64,000 nt of DNA. Origin: Sediminibacillus albus. Its GTDB lineage: Bacteria > Bacillota > Bacilli > Bacillales > Amphibacillaceae. Both the position numbers and the translations under genes were made by a program. The DNA is taken from assembly GCF_900101125.1 (NCBI RefSeq), contig NZ_FNFL01000003.1, positions 186,001 through 250,000 on the forward strand, written 5' to 3'. Shown in pieces: positions 41,508 through 49,152 of the stretch. The number at the start of each line of letters is the position of its first letter. The first letter of the stretch is position 1. A model generated the notes under the pieces. It ran no database searches. It saw nothing but the letters and a program-made list of their open reading frames with translations, and was not told where the DNA came from.

Positions 41508-43271
41508 ATGGCTGATCAATTTCATTTGCAAGGTACAGAAACACAATTACTTCACGGGGGGCAGGCGCCAGATCCGGCTACTGGTTCCCGGGCAGTTCCG
41601 ATTTACCAAACGACTTCTTACGTTTTCAAGGATACCGAACACGCACAAAATTTATTCGCACTAGCAGAACCCGGAAATATTTATTCACGAATCATGAACC
41701 CGACTGTCGATGCTTTTGAACAAAGGATCGCTTTATTGGAGGATGGTGTCGCAGCTGTAGCTACCTCATCAGGCATGGCAGCTATCACCCTGTCCATTTT
41801 GAACATTGCCGGAAGCGGGGATGAAATCGTTGCAGACAGTAACTTATACGGGGGAACATATAACTTGTTTGCCAAAACATTGCCCCGTTACGGAATTAAT
41901 GTCACTTTTGTCGATGCCACTGACCCGGAAAACGTCCGGGCAGCAATTAACGAGAACACCAAAGCGGTATTTGGAGAGATTATAACCAATCCGAGCTTAA
42001 ATGTTCTTGATGTGGAAGCTATTTCAGCAATCGCCCACGAACATAGCATTCCGCTGATCATTGACAACACTTTTGCCACACCATATGTAACAAAGCCAAT
42101 CGCCTGGGGAGCAGACATCGTCGTCCACTCGGCCACAAAATGGATCGGCGGCCATGGCACCACTATCGGCGGTGTTGTTATCGATGGCGGCCGCTTTAAC
42201 TGGAACAACCCAAAATTCCCGGAGTTCATTAATCCAGATGAGAGTTACCATGGCATCCGATATGCCGTAGATACCGCTCCTGCTGCCTTCGCTACTAAGC
42301 TGCGCGTGCAATTATTGCGGGATATTGGAGCGTGCCTGAGTCCGCAAAATGCTTTTCTGCTTTTGCAAGGATTGGAAACATTGCATCTGCGTATCGAGAA
42401 ACATGCTCAAAACGCACAGCAAGTTGCCAATTACCTCAACCAGCATCCATTAGTAGCATGGGTTTCTTATCCAGGCTTGGAAAAGCACCCTTCTCACCAG
42501 CTGGCACAAAAATATTTAAACGGGAAAGCAGGATCAATCATCACCTTTGGCATCCAAGGCGGCCGTAACGCAGGAAGACAGTTGATTGACAATGTTTCGC
42601 TTTGGTCCCATGTCGCCAATGTTGGCGATGCTAAATCATTGATTATTCACCCTGCATCTACTACCCATCAGCAGCTTGATGCAGTTGGCTTAAGAGAAAG
42701 CGGAGTTACCGAAGAGTTAGTCCGCTTGTCGATAGGGATTGAAACACCGGAAGATCTTATCCAGGATCTTGACCAGGCAATTGCTGAAGCAACAGGAACA
42801 CAGCCGACAATTACTGCCACTAACGACAAAGCAGTTAAGTGGGCACTGCATTCTCCATTCGACCGGGAGAACGGACTGAGACAGAAAACAATCGCAGTAC
42901 TAGGCATAGAAAATAGTCCAACTCAACCAGTTAATCAAACAGCAGCCCGTTTGCAAAACCTTGGCTATAAAATTATCCCTGTCCATTCCGGACAAGAAGA
43001 AATACTTGGTGAAAAGCCCGTGGCCGAGGTTGGCGCAATTGAGAAAGAAATTGATATCATTTATACAAAAGACATACTGCAAGCAGAAGCATTGCTGGCA
43101 AACGCCAGTAAACCGAAGACAAAGATATTGTGGATCGATTCCCAGGAAGCTAGCCTGGATGTAACCGATCAAGCCAGAGTAGCCGGCATCACCGTCGTTG
43201 AAAGTCTATGCCCTTACCAGGAGGCAGTAAGACTGCGGAACGGCGAAGTTAAACAACCTGTGTACGCTTAA
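41508..43271 (+). CDS. metY: O-acetylhomoserine sulfhydrylase fused to a C-terminal CoA-binding-like domain
   Basis: PLP enzyme making homocysteine (or methionine) from O-acetylhomoserine and sulfide. Residues 1-430 are a complete MetY: GNIYSRIMNPTVDAFEQRIA, the PLP lysine in VVHSATKWIGGHG (Lys211), and the end LSIGIETPEDLIQDLDQAI. The usual length is about 430; here 157 further residues follow. Residues about 446-575 (TIAVLGIENSPTQPVNQTAA, IIPVHSG..EEILGEKPVAEVG, ILWIDSQEASLDVTDQARVAGITVVESLCPY) look like a YccU-type CoA_binding_2 Rossmann domain. ATG behind AGGAGG, under an S-box riboswitch. Confidence 0.9.
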   Translation: MADQFHLQGTETQLLHGGQAPDPATGSRAVPIYQTTSYVFKDTEHAQNLFALAEPGNIYSRIMNPTVDAFEQRIALLEDGVAAVATSSGMAAITLSILNIAGSGDEIVADSNLYGGTYNLFAKTLPRYGINVTFVDATDPENVRAAINENTKAVFGEIITNPSLNVLDVEAISAIAHEHSIPLIIDNTFATPYVTKPIAWGADIVVHSATKWIGGHGTTIGGVVIDGGRFNWNNPKFPEFINPDESYHGIRYAVDTAPAAFATKLRVQLLRDIGACLSPQNAFLLLQGLETLHLRIEKHAQNAQQVANYLNQHPLVAWVSYPGLEKHPSHQLAQKYLNGKAGSIITFGIQGGRNAGRQLIDNVSLWSHVANVGDAKSLIIHPASTTHQQLDAVGLRESGVTEELVRLSIGIETPEDLIQDLDQAIAEATGTQPTITATNDKAVKWALHSPFDRENGLRQKTIAVLGIENSPTQPVNQTAARLQNLGYKIIPVHSGQEEILGEKPVAEVGAIEKEIDIIYTKDILQAEALLANASKPKTKILWIDSQEASLDVTDQARVAGITVVESLCPYQEAVRLRNGEVKQPVYA

Positions 43272-43326
43272 TTGATAAGCTGTTCAGCAGCAAAACGATT
43301 TCATGCTAAGTACTTTTAACCGCGAT

Positions 43327-43358
43327 AAACCGCTTGGGTGACCCAAGCGGTTTTATTT
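43327..43358 (+). terminator. Terminator of metY
   Basis: Stem AAACCGCTTGGGT / ACCCAAGCGGTTT followed by TATTTTA. Confidence 0.85.
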
Positions 43359-43533
43359 TATTTAAAAAAGACCAATTAAGCGAAAAAACATTTTTTGTAA
43401 CACTGATTCATTTCAACTGGGTTACAAGATTACAAGATGTAGGTATATATTACAAAAATGTTAGAAAATAAGTTTAATTGTCATCTGTAATCGGTAACAG
43501 TAATAATATAGAAATTTTTAAGGAGGTTTTAAC

Positions 43534-44115
43534 ATTATTAAAAGGTTATCTGCAGTACTTGTCGCTTGTTTCGTATTTTTGGGGCTGCAACATCCTGTCT
43601 CAGCTGAGGACCATGGAAAACCGCCAGTTGAAGATTTAGAGAAACAGTTTAATGACTTGATGAACTTAGAAACCACTGAAAATGGCGAAGTAGTTCAATA
43701 CGATTCGAAGGCACGACTGGAGCAAGAGTTTAAAGGGATTATGGTTTGGCCGTTAGCTGATCATTTTGTAGACACATATTTTAAAGAAGAAAATGACAAG
43801 TTATATATGAGAGAAATCGATGGTCCATATAAATTGAACACCAACCAGGACTATACGTTAGAAAAAATAAGTGATACGAAGTATAAGCTTACTCAAGAAG
43901 GTGCGAACCAATTAAGAGGGGAATATACCCTGACAATCAATTATAGCTTTGAAGCAGGTAAATGGGTGTTTGCTGACCGCATGGATAATATCGCTAATCA
44001 GGGAGGAGAAATGCCAGAAACTGCTACTTCTCTGCCAACGGTGATGGTGTCCGGCGGTGTAATTAGTGCCCTTGGTATATTCTTACTTTTAGCTAGAAGA
44101 CGATACGTTGTGTAA
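43534..44115 (+). CDS. Secreted cell-wall protein, probable class D sortase substrate, apparent ATT start
   Basis: 193 residues if started at ATT 43534, 7 bases behind a consensus AGGAGG. This gives a complete signal peptide (MIKRLSAVLVACFVFLGLQH, cleavage after VSA). The only later conventional start (TTG 43579) would leave no hydrophobic core. The mature part is acidic and unidentified. The C-terminus is a sorting signal: MPETATS, a hydrophobic helix (VMVSGGVISALGIFLLLA) and RRR. MPETA differs from the class D consensus LPxTA only at the first position. It sits 16 bases before a class D sortase gene, almost certainly its enzyme. Confidence 0.8.
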   Translation: MIKRLSAVLVACFVFLGLQHPVSAEDHGKPPVEDLEKQFNDLMNLETTENGEVVQYDSKARLEQEFKGIMVWPLADHFVDTYFKEENDKLYMREIDGPYKLNTNQDYTLEKISDTKYKLTQEGANQLRGEYTLTINYSFEAGKWVFADRMDNIANQGGEMPETATSLPTVMVSGGVISALGIFLLLARRRYVV

Positions 44116-44131
44116 CTGATGGGGTATGACT

Positions 44132-44758
44132 ATGGCTCTATTGAAAACATTTGGAATATTACTTTTAGGTACAGGGATTATTATTATAGTTTGGAGCGGG
44201 TATGCTTGGTGGGAACAGGGAAAAGCTGTTACTCACCAGCCTGACCGCATTCAAGGGGCACATCCCGATTGGAAGATAACAAAGCAGCAAAAGACCATGA
44301 AAACAATCAAGGATGATAATACACCGAATAATTACCAACCTGGAGAAAGTGTCGGAGAGTTGGAAATCCCGAGAATTGGTAACCACTATGAAATATTTTG
44401 GGGAACAGGTGCTGAAGTCCTCAAGAAAGGCGTAGGACTCCATGATAGTCAATGGACAGTAGCTCCCGATCGGTCTGGCCATGTAGTCTTATCAGGGCAC
44501 AGGGATACCGTTTTCAGAAAACTAGACCAAGTCAAAAGTGGAGACCACCTTTATGTAACATTTGAAGGAACTACCTATGATTATCAAGTAAAGAAAATAT
44601 GGATTACGGATAAAGACGACCGCTCAGTTATTGTGAGTAAAGAAGATCCTACATTAACCTTGACCACCTGTTATCCCTTCAACTTTGTCGGTTCTGCCCC
44701 GAAACGTTATATCATCCAAGCAGGATTGGTTTCTAAAGGTATGTCAACAACATCCTAA
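44132..44758 (+). CDS. srtD: Class D sortase
   Basis: Membrane-anchored transpeptidase that cleaves LPxTA-like signals and attaches proteins to the wall. 208 residues from ATG at 44132, 7 bases behind GGGG; an ATG two codons earlier is less well spaced. One N-terminal helix (about 5-26) is followed by the sortase barrel with catalytic His (VLSGHRDT), Cys (TLTTCYPF) and Arg (APKRYII). The ELEIPRIGNHYEIFWGT start of the barrel and TLTTC motif are typical of class D. Paired with the substrate gene upstream. Confidence 0.92.
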   Translation: MALLKTFGILLLGTGIIIIVWSGYAWWEQGKAVTHQPDRIQGAHPDWKITKQQKTMKTIKDDNTPNNYQPGESVGELEIPRIGNHYEIFWGTGAEVLKKGVGLHDSQWTVAPDRSGHVVLSGHRDTVFRKLDQVKSGDHLYVTFEGTTYDYQVKKIWITDKDDRSVIVSKEDPTLTLTTCYPFNFVGSAPKRYIIQAGLVSKGMSTTS

Positions 44759-44766
44759 TTCAATGG

Positions 44767-44801
44767 AAATCAGCTTACGAAATTCGTAAGCTGATTTTTT
44801 T
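44767..44801 (+). terminator. Terminator of the sortase operon
   Basis: Perfect stem AAATCAGCTTACGAA / TTCGTAAGCTGATTT followed by TTTTT. Confidence 0.85.
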
Positions 44802-44814
44802 AACCAAACTTGGC

Positions 44815-45427
44815 TCATTTAACTTTTATTGCTTTTGTCGCGATAAACGTTTTTATATATTGATCTAATGCGCGTGTTCCACCAAAGTCATCTTCATAAA
44901 ACCCCGCAAGCATGAATCCAGCCTCCATTTGCCCTTGAATTTGGTCTTCTAAGGTATAGGCATATTCAATTGTTTGATTGGAATGGATATAATTATGAAT
45001 TTCACCCTGTGGAAGATAGTCTAAAGTAGAAGACGGAATTGAATGTTTTACATCCAGAACACCCTCTCTTTCCTGGTTATCGTCAAAAATAAACAGTAAA
45101 GGATTTGTGAAACCGGAAATGAGTGTTCCGTTATTTTTTAAAACCCTCGATGCTTCCTTCCATACTGGATGAACATCTTTGACAAATAAATTAGAAACTG
45201 GGTTAATGATCACTAAGGTCTGACACAGAAGCAAGGCAAAGTATTTTCAATCCAGTTATTGATTTCGGAAAGCAATGACGCGGAACCGGCTTTTCAGTTA
45301 TTACCGTGATTTCCCAATCACCCGATTTGCTTTTTTCTATCGTTTCGCTGCTAACTGTTTTGGTATATCGCGAACCTTCTTCCACTTTCTTGTCCCACGC
45401 ATTCCTATTTTGTTTAGTTGTATCCAT
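44815..45427 (-). pseudogene. SAM-dependent methyltransferase, inactivated by internal deletion and frameshift
   Basis: The 5' part (from ATG at 45427) reads MDTTKQNRNAWDKKVEEGSR and on to GLKILCLAS, where the SAM-binding glycine motif should begin. It then runs into VSDLSDH and a stop. The 3' part continues in another frame from about 45230: VIINPVSNLFVKDVHPVWKE through the end of a class I methyltransferase. The region carrying motif I to the Asp/Asn loop, perhaps 55-60 codons, is missing at about 45215-45235. The two halves abut with a small overlap, so this is one decayed gene. Confidence 0.75.
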
Positions 45428-45484
45428 GTTGACTCCTCCCGGCCCATAAGGTAGCTTGGTTTAATGCTTATGTAATTTTTATCC

Positions 45485-45589
45485 CTATCCGTTGAAAGGG
45501 AAATTCCTTATAAAATAATGAAAACCAAAGTAACCAATTAGAAATAAGATTGCTAGCGTCAACAAAACATAGGCTATTTTCTTCTCCAC
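45485..45589 (-). CDS. Possible 34-residue single-helix membrane peptide
   Basis: GTG at 45589, about 8 bases behind AAGGGAGCG, opens a frame reading MEKKIAYVLLTLAILFLIGY, then FGFHYFIRNFPFNG: a short basic N-terminus and one hydrophobic helix. It lies in a gene-poor gap between the methyltransferase pseudogene and the DUF2188 gene. Too short to judge by composition alone. Confidence 0.35.
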   Translation of the reverse strand: MEKKIAYVLLTLAILFLIGYFGFHYFIRNFPFNG

Positions 45590-45815
45590 CTTGCCATCGC
45601 TCCCTTTCACTTCCCAAGCTAAAACAAAAACTTTTTTCCAATCCCAATGAAGATAGTTGGAGGCTCAAAAAAAACTGGCTTCATTCTCTATCAGCCATTC
45701 TTCGGATTTTCTCCCCGCTTCATTATTTAAATTAAGAATTTTTTTTCTATCCACATTTTAATATATTTTTATTAGCGCTATTCCTGGCCGCGAGGTTTTT
45801 GCTAGCAACCATAAG

Positions 45816-45842
45816 AAAAGCCAACTCGAATCACGAGTTGGC
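45816..45842 (-). terminator. Terminator of the DUF2188 gene
   Basis: Stem GCCAACTCG / CGAGTTGGC with TTTTC following on the minus strand. Confidence 0.75.
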
Positions 45843-45863
45843 CAGCTGGTGGTGGAAGAAATT

Positions 45864-46064
45864 TTATTGATATTTTTTCTCATCGATGACTTCGTGGTTT
45901 TCATCTAAAATCATTAGACGGCTCGGTGTGTCATTCTCAGCCAATTTAGTTGCTTCAGCGATGGCGTCATCCTTTTTGCTGTATAAGTCGGTGGGGGCCA
46001 CATCTTCAATCTTGACGTACCATCCCTCGGCATTTTTATTTGGAGTTACGCTGTATTCTTTCAT
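45864..46064 (-). CDS. DUF2188 family protein
   Basis: 66 residues from ATG at 46064 (MKEYSVTPNKNAEGWYVKIE), behind AAAGGAGCG; longer upstream frame lacks homology. DUF2188 proteins are short beta-alpha-beta units: WYVKIEDV, YSKKDDAIAEATKLAEND, RLMILDENHEVIDEKKYQ. Function unknown; often stress-associated and multicopy in bacteria. It lies just downstream of rpiA on the same strand, with about 80 bases between. Confidence 0.82.
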   Translation of the reverse strand: MKEYSVTPNKNAEGWYVKIEDVAPTDLYSKKDDAIAEATKLAENDTPSRLMILDENHEVIDEKKYQ

Positions 46065-46146
46065 CACTATCGCTCCTTTTCTAAAATTAGCTTTGGTTAT
46101 AAAAAACTTTTCCCGCCAAGTCATCGTGCCAAACCTTTCGCCGTTT

Positions 46147-46845
46147 TTAAAGACTAATCACTTCGACAGGGTAATGGATAAACAGTCCAGTCTCAATCAC
46201 GCCGGGAATCGCGCTCAATTCTTTCTCAAGCGACTCCTGGATTGTCTGGAAGCGAACATCAAGGATAAAGTTACCTGCCTCCGTAATAACGGGGCCATCC
46301 TTTCCAGCTGCTGACCTCAGCTTAATATTGGCGGCCCCTAATTCATACAGCCTTATTTCCACTAAGTTAACCGCCCGCGGGTCTACTTCAACGGGGACCG
46401 GGAACTTTTCACCTAAGCGTGAAACGAATTTTGATTCATCAACCAATATATAACTTTTGTCAGCGCTAGCCATGACCAGCTTTTCAGCAAACATCGCTCC
46501 ACCTCTACCTTTAATAAGATTATAATCCGGATCGACTTCATCTGCACCGTCAAATGCCCAATCCGGACGCTTGTTCATTAGTGAGGTAACAGGGATTCCC
46601 AAGGCAGCACAAGTTTGTGACACCTCTTTAGAGGTAGGAATTGCTGTAATCTCTATTCCCTGTTGCTTTATTTTTTCACTAATGGCCTGAACAGCCAGGA
46701 AAGAGGTCGATCCCGAGCCGACACCAATTACATCGCCATTCCCGACCTGTTCTGCCAATTTTTCAGTGACCCGCTGTTTTTTCTCCAGATTGGATATTAG
46801 TCCTGTCCATTGTACATTGGCAGCAATTGAATTATGCCAATCCAT
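46147..46845 (-). CDS. rpiA: Ribose 5-phosphate isomerase A
   Basis: Interconverts ribose 5-phosphate and ribulose 5-phosphate in the pentose phosphate pathway. 232 residues. Motifs: VGSGSTSFLAVQAI (phosphate loop), DGADEVDPDYNLIKGRGGAMFAEK (catalytic Asp and Lys; this copy has KGRGGA where KGGGGA is usual), DVRFQTI and a GVIETGLF end. ATG behind AAGGAGTGG. A terminator and a 21-bp repeat array separate it from the sugar operon upstream, so it may be independent of that operon. Confidence 0.92.
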   Translation of the reverse strand: MDWHNSIAANVQWTGLISNLEKKQRVTEKLAEQVGNGDVIGVGSGSTSFLAVQAISEKIKQQGIEITAIPTSKEVSQTCAALGIPVTSLMNKRPDWAFDGADEVDPDYNLIKGRGGAMFAEKLVMASADKSYILVDESKFVSRLGEKFPVPVEVDPRAVNLVEIRLYELGAANIKLRSAAGKDGPVITEAGNFILDVRFQTIQESLEKELSAIPGVIETGLFIHYPVEVISL

Positions 46846-46949
46846 GAAACCACTCCTTTATTTATGCAGCCTGCTCGTTATTGACTATTCCCTGGTTTCT
46901 GTTCAGCCATGCAAAGCACTACTTTTTCACAACACTTGATAAAAAATAA

Positions 46950-46970
46950 GACGGCGGATTACCGCCGTCT
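46950..46970 (-). terminator. Terminator of the sugar ABC/dehydrogenase operon
   Basis: Stem GACGGCGG / CCGCCGTC with TTATTTTTT following on the minus strand. Confidence 0.75.
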
Positions 46971-46996
46971 ATCAAAAGACTTATTTTAGTTTAGCC

Positions 46997-47090
46997 GAGC
47001 AGCAGCTAGGTTATAGTAGAGTGACTTTCCAGCGATGTCGAGCGACTTCTACACGAAGGTGAGCGATAATACCGGAAAGTGGAGCAACTT
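46997..47090. repeat. 21-bp-period degenerate tandem repeat
   Basis: GAGTGACTT (47019), GAGCGACTT (47040), GAGCGATAA (47061) and GAGCAACTT (47082) start exactly 21 bases apart, with another weak unit (GAGCAGC) at about 46997. It lies directly downstream of the dehydrogenase gene. It has stops in most frames, so it is non-coding. Confidence 0.6.
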
Positions 47091-47106
47091 AGCTAGCACA
47101 AAGCGC

Positions 47107-48165
47107 TTACTTTACTTTGCTTAAATTCGTATTGATATTGACTACTGTTTCTTTCTCAGCTGATTCGAGAATTGCCAGAATGACTTTCAAAGAAACTAAC
47201 GCATCCTCACCAGTGACTGGAGGCTCTTGATTATTAATAATGCTGCTGATAAAGGCATCGATCACTCTGCTATTTGTTTGGTTGTCGTTCGTTTGGATGG
47301 CTTCTAACTGATACTTCACCGTTTCTCCATCCTTATTCAGTACAATTAGCTGATGTTCGTTATCATGATATATTTTGATGATTCCTTTACTTAAATAAAT
47401 GATTGTACTGTTATCCTCTTCCCCATAGTAGGTCCATGAGAAGGAAGCTGTGCCAAGCCGCCCCTTCGCTGTTTTAACTGTGCAGACTAAATTGTCACAA
47501 ACTTGGATAGGTTCTCCTGTCGCGCTCTTCTTATCCAGTGCCCCCTGGAAAGCACTTACTTGATGAATTTCATCACTTAACAAATAATGCAGTAGATCGA
47601 TTTTGTGTATTCCTAAATCACCTGCTACTCCCAAGCCGGAGCGCTCTTTACTAAAAAACCAGGTAGATTTGGTTTTATTGATTCCCCATAGCTCTGGACC
47701 CGCATGGCCGAAACTAGTTTTAAAAGTAAGGACTTCTCCCAGCTCTTTGCTTTCTATCAGTTGTTTTGCTTTTTGATGGGCCTTGGTGAATCGCTGGTTA
47801 TGGTCCACCATTAGCTTTTTTTTCGACGTTTGCTGGGCTTGTAAAATTTGTTCTGCACCCGCTAAGGATAAAGATATCGGCTTTTCACAAAGCACGTGTT
47901 TTCCACCCAGCAAAGCTTTGACAGAATTTATATGATGATATTCATTCGAAGAACAATCACTGATGACATCTATTGTCGGATCGTTAATCAAATCCTCCAT
48001 CGACGCTGCAACCGAACCTCCAAACTCCTCAGCCAAAATCTGTGCCCTGTCCATATTCCTATCGTAAAAAACAATCCCTGACACAAATGGGTTTGCCTGA
48101 TACTCAGGAGCATGGCGGTATCTAGTTATTGATCCACACCCAATAATGCCTGCTTTGATTTTCAA
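47107..48165 (-). CDS. Gfo/Idh/MocA family sugar dehydrogenase
   Basis: 352 residues. N-terminal Rossmann fold MKIKAGIIGCGSITRYRHAP binds NAD(P). The catalytic Lys lies in HVLCEKPISLSLAGAEQIL (about residue 95). The C-terminal substrate domain holds DLGIHKIDLLHYLL, whose Asp and His are usual catalytic partners. It probably oxidises a sugar or inositol, perhaps at C3, given the TIM-barrel enzyme in the same regulon. It lies 12 bases downstream of the permease gene in the ABC operon. Substrate unknown. Confidence 0.88.
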   Translation of the reverse strand: MKIKAGIIGCGSITRYRHAPEYQANPFVSGIVFYDRNMDRAQILAEEFGGSVAASMEDLINDPTIDVISDCSSNEYHHINSVKALLGGKHVLCEKPISLSLAGAEQILQAQQTSKKKLMVDHNQRFTKAHQKAKQLIESKELGEVLTFKTSFGHAGPELWGINKTKSTWFFSKERSGLGVAGDLGIHKIDLLHYLLSDEIHQVSAFQGALDKKSATGEPIQVCDNLVCTVKTAKGRLGTASFSWTYYGEEDNSTIIYLSKGIIKIYHDNEHQLIVLNKDGETVKYQLEAIQTNDNQTNSRVIDAFISSIINNQEPPVTGEDALVSLKVILAILESAEKETVVNINTNLSKVK

Positions 48166-48177
48166 ACAATCAGCCTC

Positions 48178-49152
48178 CTATTCTCTCTTCTGGAACACGA
48201 CCGCCACAATGATGATTAAGCCTTTTACAAAACCTTGTAAATGCGGCGAAACATTCATTAAGTTCATCATGTTATTTAAAATCCCTAGAATCAGTACGCC
48301 GAAAAAAGTACCAAGAACTTTTCCGCGCCCGCCGGTCATTCTTGTCCCTCCAATAATGACGGCTGCGATGGCATCTAATTCATAGGCTTGGCCGGAACTG
48401 GAGGAAGAGATTGAATTTAAGCGGGAGGATTCTATAATCGCTGCCACACTGACAAGTAAACCGGCCAAACTATAGACACCGATTTTTACGCGGTCTACCC
48501 GGATTGTCGATAGCAATGCAGCTTTTTCGTTGCTGCCAATCGCGTAGACATAACGGCCAAACCTTGTTTTGTGCATTAAGACGTAAACAAGACCTGTCAT
48601 AACAAGAAAAATAATAATCGGATAATCAATGATCCATAATTCACTATTGGCAATTGTGGTGAATCCAGTAATCTCACTGGAAATGCTACCCCCATCCGCA
48701 GTATACAAGGCTATCGAGCGCGCTCCGGCCATCATGCCAAGTGTAGCAATGAAGGAGGCAATCTTGCCTTTTGCTACCATCAAACCGTTGAGCAGTCCAG
48801 CGAATGCGCCTACAGCAAAGGCAGTTATAATTGCCACCGGAATACTTTCTGTCGCATTTAAGGATAAAATGGATACTACCCCTACCAATGCCAGAACGGA
48901 ACCGACGGATAAATCAATGCCTCCGGACAACATTACAATGGTCATCCCCAAGGCTACAATACCGATAATTGACACTTGCATTAAGATATTCAGCTGGTTA
49001 TTCATATCCAGGAATCTTGGATTCAGCAATGCAGCAACCACAAAAATAATCAGGAAGGCGATAATGACGCTATACTCAGACCAAAACCAGGCAAAACGCT
49101 GTTTTGTCCTGCTTTCCCCCGGCCTTTCTTGTTTCCATGCTGGATTAGCCAA
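48178..49152 (-). CDS. Ribose/sugar-type ABC transporter permease (RbsC-like)
   Basis: About 324 residues, eight to ten helices, with the RbsC signature IVALGMTIVMLSGGIDLSVGSVLALVGV and ELDAIAAVIIGGTRMTGGRGKVLGTFFGVLILGILNNMMNLM (EAA-like). The start is probably TTG at 49152 (MANPAWKQ), 9 bases behind GGGAGG; it overlaps the ATPase gene by 8 bases. Longer starts would begin upstream of the SD. It forms the channel for the importer encoded at 48178-51804. Confidence 0.9.
   Translation of the reverse strand: MANPAWKQERPGESRTKQRFAWFWSEYSVIIAFLIIFVVAALLNPRFLDMNNQLNILMQVSIIGIVALGMTIVMLSGGIDLSVGSVLALVGVVSILSLNATESIPVAIITAFAVGAFAGLLNGLMVAKGKIASFIATLGMMAGARSIALYTADGGSISSEITGFTTIANSELWIIDYPIIIFLVMTGLVYVLMHKTRFGRYVYAIGSNEKAALLSTIRVDRVKIGVYSLAGLLVSVAAIIESSRLNSISSSSSGQAYELDAIAAVIIGGTRMTGGRGKVLGTFFGVLILGILNNMMNLMNVSPHLQGFVKGLIIIVAVVFQKRE

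Noticed and set aside
46997-47090. 21-base-period array considered as a CRISPR
   Set aside because: Units are degenerate, too short, with no uniform spacers and no cas genes nearby.
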